Source: Nitrobacter sp051535235 | GTDB taxonomy: Bacteria > Pseudomonadota > Alphaproteobacteria > Rhizobiales > Xanthobacteraceae | Length of the DNA: 64,000 bases | Direction: 5' to 3' | NCBI RefSeq assembly: GCF_051535235.1 | Contig: NZ_JBPPLZ010000007.1 | Coordinates: forward strand, 62,001-126,000 | Shown here: positions 61,561 through 64,000 of the stretch, piece after piece | Layout: each line of letters begins with the position of its first letter | Numbering within the stretch: position 1 is the stretch's first letter | Program-made: the position numbers and the translations under genes | The notes under the pieces: generated by a model | What the model was told of the DNA's origin: nothing | Database searches by the model: none | The model's input: the letters and a program-made list of their open reading frames with translations, nothing else

Positions 61561-62256
61561 ATGCATACCCAGACAATCGCTTCCCCGACTGCCCAGGCTC
61601 TCAACATCTCGCATGTCGTGGCGACTGAATCGGCCGACCAATTCAGCGCCATAGCTCGTTGCTCGGGAGTGGTCGCGAGCGAATTTTCCTACAAAAAAGA
61701 GGAAGAAATTTACGGTGAGGGCGAGCCGTCAGAATACCTTTACCAGATTATCTGCGGTGCAGTTCGTACCTATAAACTCCTAAGCGACGGGCGAAGGCAG
61801 ATCGGCGCGTTCCACCTGCCGGGCGATGTTTTTGGTCTCGACCCCGGCTCCGAGCACCGCCTCACCGCCGAAGCGATCGTCGATACCACCGTCCGCCTCG
61901 TGTCTCGCCGCAGCCTCGAGAAGGCCGCAGCATCGAATGCCCAGGTTGCCCGTAATCTCTGGACGTTGACGGCAAGGGATCTCCGGCATGCCGAAGATCA
62001 TATGCTGCTTCTTGGCCGCAAGACTGCGATGGAGCGCGTGGCCACTTTCCTTCTGGAAATGGATCGCCGGCTCGCCAAGGCCGGCATGATGGCGCTCCCG
62101 ATGTGTCGTCGCGATATTGGCGATTATCTCGGTCTGACGCTGGAGACCGTCTCGCGGGCGCTCTCGCAACTCAGCGATGATGGCATCCTGATTTTCTCCA
62201 GCGCTCGCCAGATCGCGTTGCGTAACCGGCGGCGGCTATCCGCCATGGAGGCCTGA
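61561..62256 (+). CDS. fixK: FixK-type CRP/FNR-family transcription factor
   Basis: A 231-residue regulator: an N-terminal cyclic-nucleotide-like sensor domain, a long dimerisation helix and a C-terminal helix-turn-helix with recognition helix LTLETVSRAL (Glu195, Ser198, Arg199, which read TTGA). Cysteines are at 34, 65 and 182, so the FNR 4Fe-4S cluster ligands are missing; Cys182 in MCRRDIGDYLGL corresponds to the redox-sensitive Cys of Bradyrhizobium FixK2. It would link FixLJ to the FixK boxes of this region. Confidence 0.92.
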   Translation: MHTQTIASPTAQALNISHVVATESADQFSAIARCSGVVASEFSYKKEEEIYGEGEPSEYLYQIICGAVRTYKLLSDGRRQIGAFHLPGDVFGLDPGSEHRLTAEAIVDTTVRLVSRRSLEKAAASNAQVARNLWTLTARDLRHAEDHMLLLGRKTAMERVATFLLEMDRRLAKAGMMALPMCRRDIGDYLGLTLETVSRALSQLSDDGILIFSSARQIALRNRRRLSAMEA

Positions 62257-62309
62257 GGGCACCGAGCCGCGGTTCACCCGCTCCATCCCCAAAAGACGAG
62301 GAGTTTCCC

Positions 62310-62573
62310 ATGAACGACTATCGCGTCTCTTTCTACAAGAACCTGCTGAATTCGAACGGGCATAATTTCAAGTGTCTTCAGCGGCAGATCGATGTTCAAT
62401 CAGATGATCCCTCCCACGCGCTGATTCTGGCGGAGCAGAAAATCCGCCATGAGCGACTGAACGTCGACTGTGCCGAGGTGACGTATCTGCCAGCCGAACC
62501 TTATGGATACGCGTATCCGTCTCGTCCTTGTGCCCTTGGCGCATTGGATGCTGCCGGAATGTCAAATTTTTAG
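62310..62573 (+). CDS. Hypothetical protein downstream of fixK
   Basis: An 87-residue soluble protein (NDYRVSFYKNLLNSNGHNFKCLQRQIDVQSDDPSHALILAEQKIRHE) with three cysteines. It has a clear ribosome binding site (GACGAGGAG region) and lies 53 bases after fixK, so it is probably cotranscribed with it. No family is recognised. Confidence 0.6.
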   Translation: MNDYRVSFYKNLLNSNGHNFKCLQRQIDVQSDDPSHALILAEQKIRHERLNVDCAEVTYLPAEPYGYAYPSRPCALGALDAAGMSNF

Positions 62574-63276
62574 CGTCTGACGCTGGCCATGTGTCGTTGC
62601 GTGGCCTGGCGCTGCGGGAGCCCATTGCCATCATGGAGCCGACGAGCACGCGGCAAGCTCGTTGATGGCCGCAAGTCAAAGTTAAAAAATAAGGTAAAAA
62701 ATTACTGTCTGACCGGGTTCGGCTCCCGAGCTTCGCAATATCCTCGCCCGGCGGTCGCATGATGAACAAACGATCGCGAATCGGCTCTCAGTCGCTGCTG
62801 GGGCACCGGGGCCGCGGAAATGGGCCGAACAGCGCGTCGGGCCGAGTAGCCGCCGGTCCGTCAAACGCATGTTGCGGATTTGAAAGCGTGCAAATCCTCC
62901 AATGCGATGTTGAAAAACCGGATCGGGACCGGTTTAGTGACCCATAACTCGATTAGATGTGATATTTTGTTAAAAAGTAGTATTTATGTGTTCGTTGTAT
63001 AATAATGGCGACGATGGTGACGCGGCCGATGTTAAGCCATCCGTTGATCGGACGGCGCCGAGCGTTGGCAAGTGGTTGTCTGCAAATTTACGTTGCATTG
63101 CAACTAACACCAAAGGCTAACTTGCGCGAATACCGGATGATGATCGACACTGCGGCAGCGCTGAATTGCCAATAATTTCTGTTGTGGCGTTATTTCCAAC
63201 AATATTTACATTGGTTCTGGCGTCGGCTTAGGCGAGTCGTTAATGGACGGCGAACCGAGCGCATTTGGACGGTAAG
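62574..63276. other. Long non-coding stretch before the IS3-OrfA-like gene
   Basis: Seven hundred bases without a supported gene. From about 62940 to 63010 it is conspicuously AT-rich (TGTGATATTTTGTTAAAAAG). A 13-base palindrome, GTTGCATTGCAAC, is at 63092–63104. No terminal inverted repeats of an insertion sequence were found, but the change of base composition suggests a junction between chromosome and acquired DNA. Confidence 0.4.
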
Positions 63277-63678
63277 ATGAAGAAGCATTCGCACGAGGAA
63301 ATTCTTTTGAAGCTGGCCCGGGCCGACGAACTGGCTCGCGCCGGCAATTCCCAGGTGGACGTTTGCAAGGCGCTCGGCGTGAGCGTGATGACGCTGCACC
63401 GGTGGCGGAAGCTTCCCTTGCCCAGGCCGGAATCGGCCATTTCGCAGAATCACGCCGATGACCACGACCGCAGGGCGCTCGCCGGTTCGCCGGCAGTGGA
63501 CGAGATGCGCCATGTGCTGGAGGAGCTCAAGCTCGAGAACCAACGGCTTCGAAAGATAGTGACGGATCTCTTGCTTGAGAAAATGAGGCTGGAGGAAACC
63601 GCGGTGACCGCCTCGTCCCGCCCATCAGGCACGCAGAACGTCATCCAGACTTTGCTTGGTCCCGCTGATTCCAGGTAA
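63277..63678 (+). CDS. Orphan IS3-OrfA/transposase-like helix-turn-helix protein
   Basis: A 133-residue protein: an N-terminal helix-turn-helix (HEEILLKLARADELARAGNSQVDVCKALGVSVMTLHRWRKLPLP) and a central coiled coil (EELKLENQRLRKIVTDLLLEKMRLEE) that closely resembles IS3-family OrfA. No OrfB integrase follows, and the next gene faces the other way, so this is either a degraded insertion sequence or a free-standing DNA-binding regulator. The start at ATG 63277 is preferred to TTG 63265. Confidence 0.75.
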   Translation: MKKHSHEEILLKLARADELARAGNSQVDVCKALGVSVMTLHRWRKLPLPRPESAISQNHADDHDRRALAGSPAVDEMRHVLEELKLENQRLRKIVTDLLLEKMRLEETAVTASSRPSGTQNVIQTLLGPADSR

Positions 63679-63708
63679 CTTCATCAAGCCGAAGCGGTCG
63701 GGTTTGCT

Positions 63709-64000
63709 CTATTCCTCCCGCTCTGCCCGTTCGATCGTATCCGCGAGCTGCTGAATTTCCTGGTCGGCCGCATCTCCCGGCATGAAGCTTGTGACCGACT
63801 GACCGTTGGTGAAGCAGCGGACGAAGGCGGCGCGGGCGGCGATCGACGGCGCGACGATCTCGCCGAATCCGCTCAATTCATCGATCAGTTGCCGTCCCTC
63901 AAGCGTGCGGCGGTCGAGTCTGTTGGGCACGAGGATCACCTTGATTCGATCTCGCCGGTGTTTCCGCGCGGCGTCGATGATCGCAAGGGTCTGCAGCGTC
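63709..64000 (-). CDS. ParA-like partition ATPase, C-terminal fragment
   Basis: At least 96 residues, running out of the window at its N-terminus. The segment LVPNRLDRRTLEGRQLIDELSGFGEIVAPSIAARAAFVRCFTNGQSVTSFMPGDAADQEIQQLADTI-like sequence matches the C-terminal half of ParA/MinD-type ATPases, which in this arrangement are common in plasmid or mobile-element partition loci. The P-loop lies outside the window. It lies next to the OrfA-like gene. Confidence 0.8.
   Translation of the reverse strand, partial: TLQTLAIIDAARKHRRDRIKVILVPNRLDRRTLEGRQLIDELSGFGEIVAPSIAARAAFVRCFTNGQSVTSFMPGDAADQEIQQLADTIERAEREE

Noticed and set aside
61561..62256. Classification as FNR with an oxygen-labile Fe-S cluster
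   Set aside because: The N-terminal cysteine cluster of FNR is absent; only Cys34, Cys65 and Cys182 occur, which fits FixK2 better.
1..64000. CRISPR arrays, riboswitches or complete insertion sequences
   Set aside because: No regularly spaced repeats, no recognised riboswitch consensus and no element with both terminal repeats and a complete transposase were seen.

Overview
The window reads as the chromosome of an alphaproteobacterium of the Bradyrhizobium–Rhodopseudomonas–Nitrobacter group (Nitrobacteraceae/Bradyrhizobiaceae). The evidence is a high-GC, densely coded sequence, the CtrA and ChpT cell-cycle proteins, a FixL whose haem-PAS residues fall at exactly the Bradyrhizobium positions, a FixK2-like regulator, EcfG-type stress promoters, and short dispersed palindromic elements between genes. 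The genus cannot be fixed from the sequence alone.

Positions 1–29.6 kb are mostly housekeeping: moaB, a PA0069-type radical SAM protein, rnhB, two GT39-type membrane glycosyltransferases, a family-4-like uracil-DNA glycosylase, ETF-ubiquinone oxidoreductase, a TPR protein, ispE, the periplasmic sulfite dehydrogenase pair sorA/sorB, the YcjX/YcjF-like pair, a MaoC/FAS1-like dehydratase, a soluble double-PAS chemoreceptor, isovaleryl-CoA dehydrogenase, a DUF2927 protein, an L,D-transpeptidase, a ThDP enzyme, a PPP-type phosphatase, tRNA-Val(CAC), a coiled-coil membrane protein, DUF1134 and YHS proteins, and cysQ.

Positions 29.7–45 kb are signalling and motility: chpT, then cheA(-REC)-cheW-cheY-cheB-cheR, a DUF350/Ser-rich/glutathionylspermidine-synthase-like triad resembling E. 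coli yjfL-yjfM-yjfC, ctrA, fliI-fliJ and flhA. The ctrA–fliI gap holds five GANTC (CcrM) sites and a CtrA-like box; another CtrA-like box lies upstream of flhA. A small membrane protein between fliJ and flhA has a textbook EcfG stress promoter.

At 45–47.5 kb lie a TonB-dependent receptor with unusual CGTTATATA operator-like repeats and a CAT-anticodon tRNA. Just past the tRNA the content becomes accessory: a truncated CzcA-type efflux pump and orphan small genes. From 49.3 to 62.6 kb comes a coherent low-oxygen module: FixL-FixJ, a receiver-only regulator, CBS-BON and CBS proteins, two tandem universal stress proteins, Hsp20, an Mla-type lipid transport operon whose MlaD is fused to a PqiC-like domain, a zinc-ribbon miniprotein, a frameshifted cytochrome c, a Zn-alcohol dehydrogenase and a FixK-type regulator. 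Seven TTGA-N6-TCAA-like boxes sit in front of these genes. The likely logic is FixL sensing O2, FixJ activating fixK, and FixK activating the surrounding stress genes. The last kilobase holds an IS3-OrfA-like orphan and the C-terminal end of a ParA-like ATPase, suggesting a mobile-element or plasmid-derived neighbourhood beyond the window.
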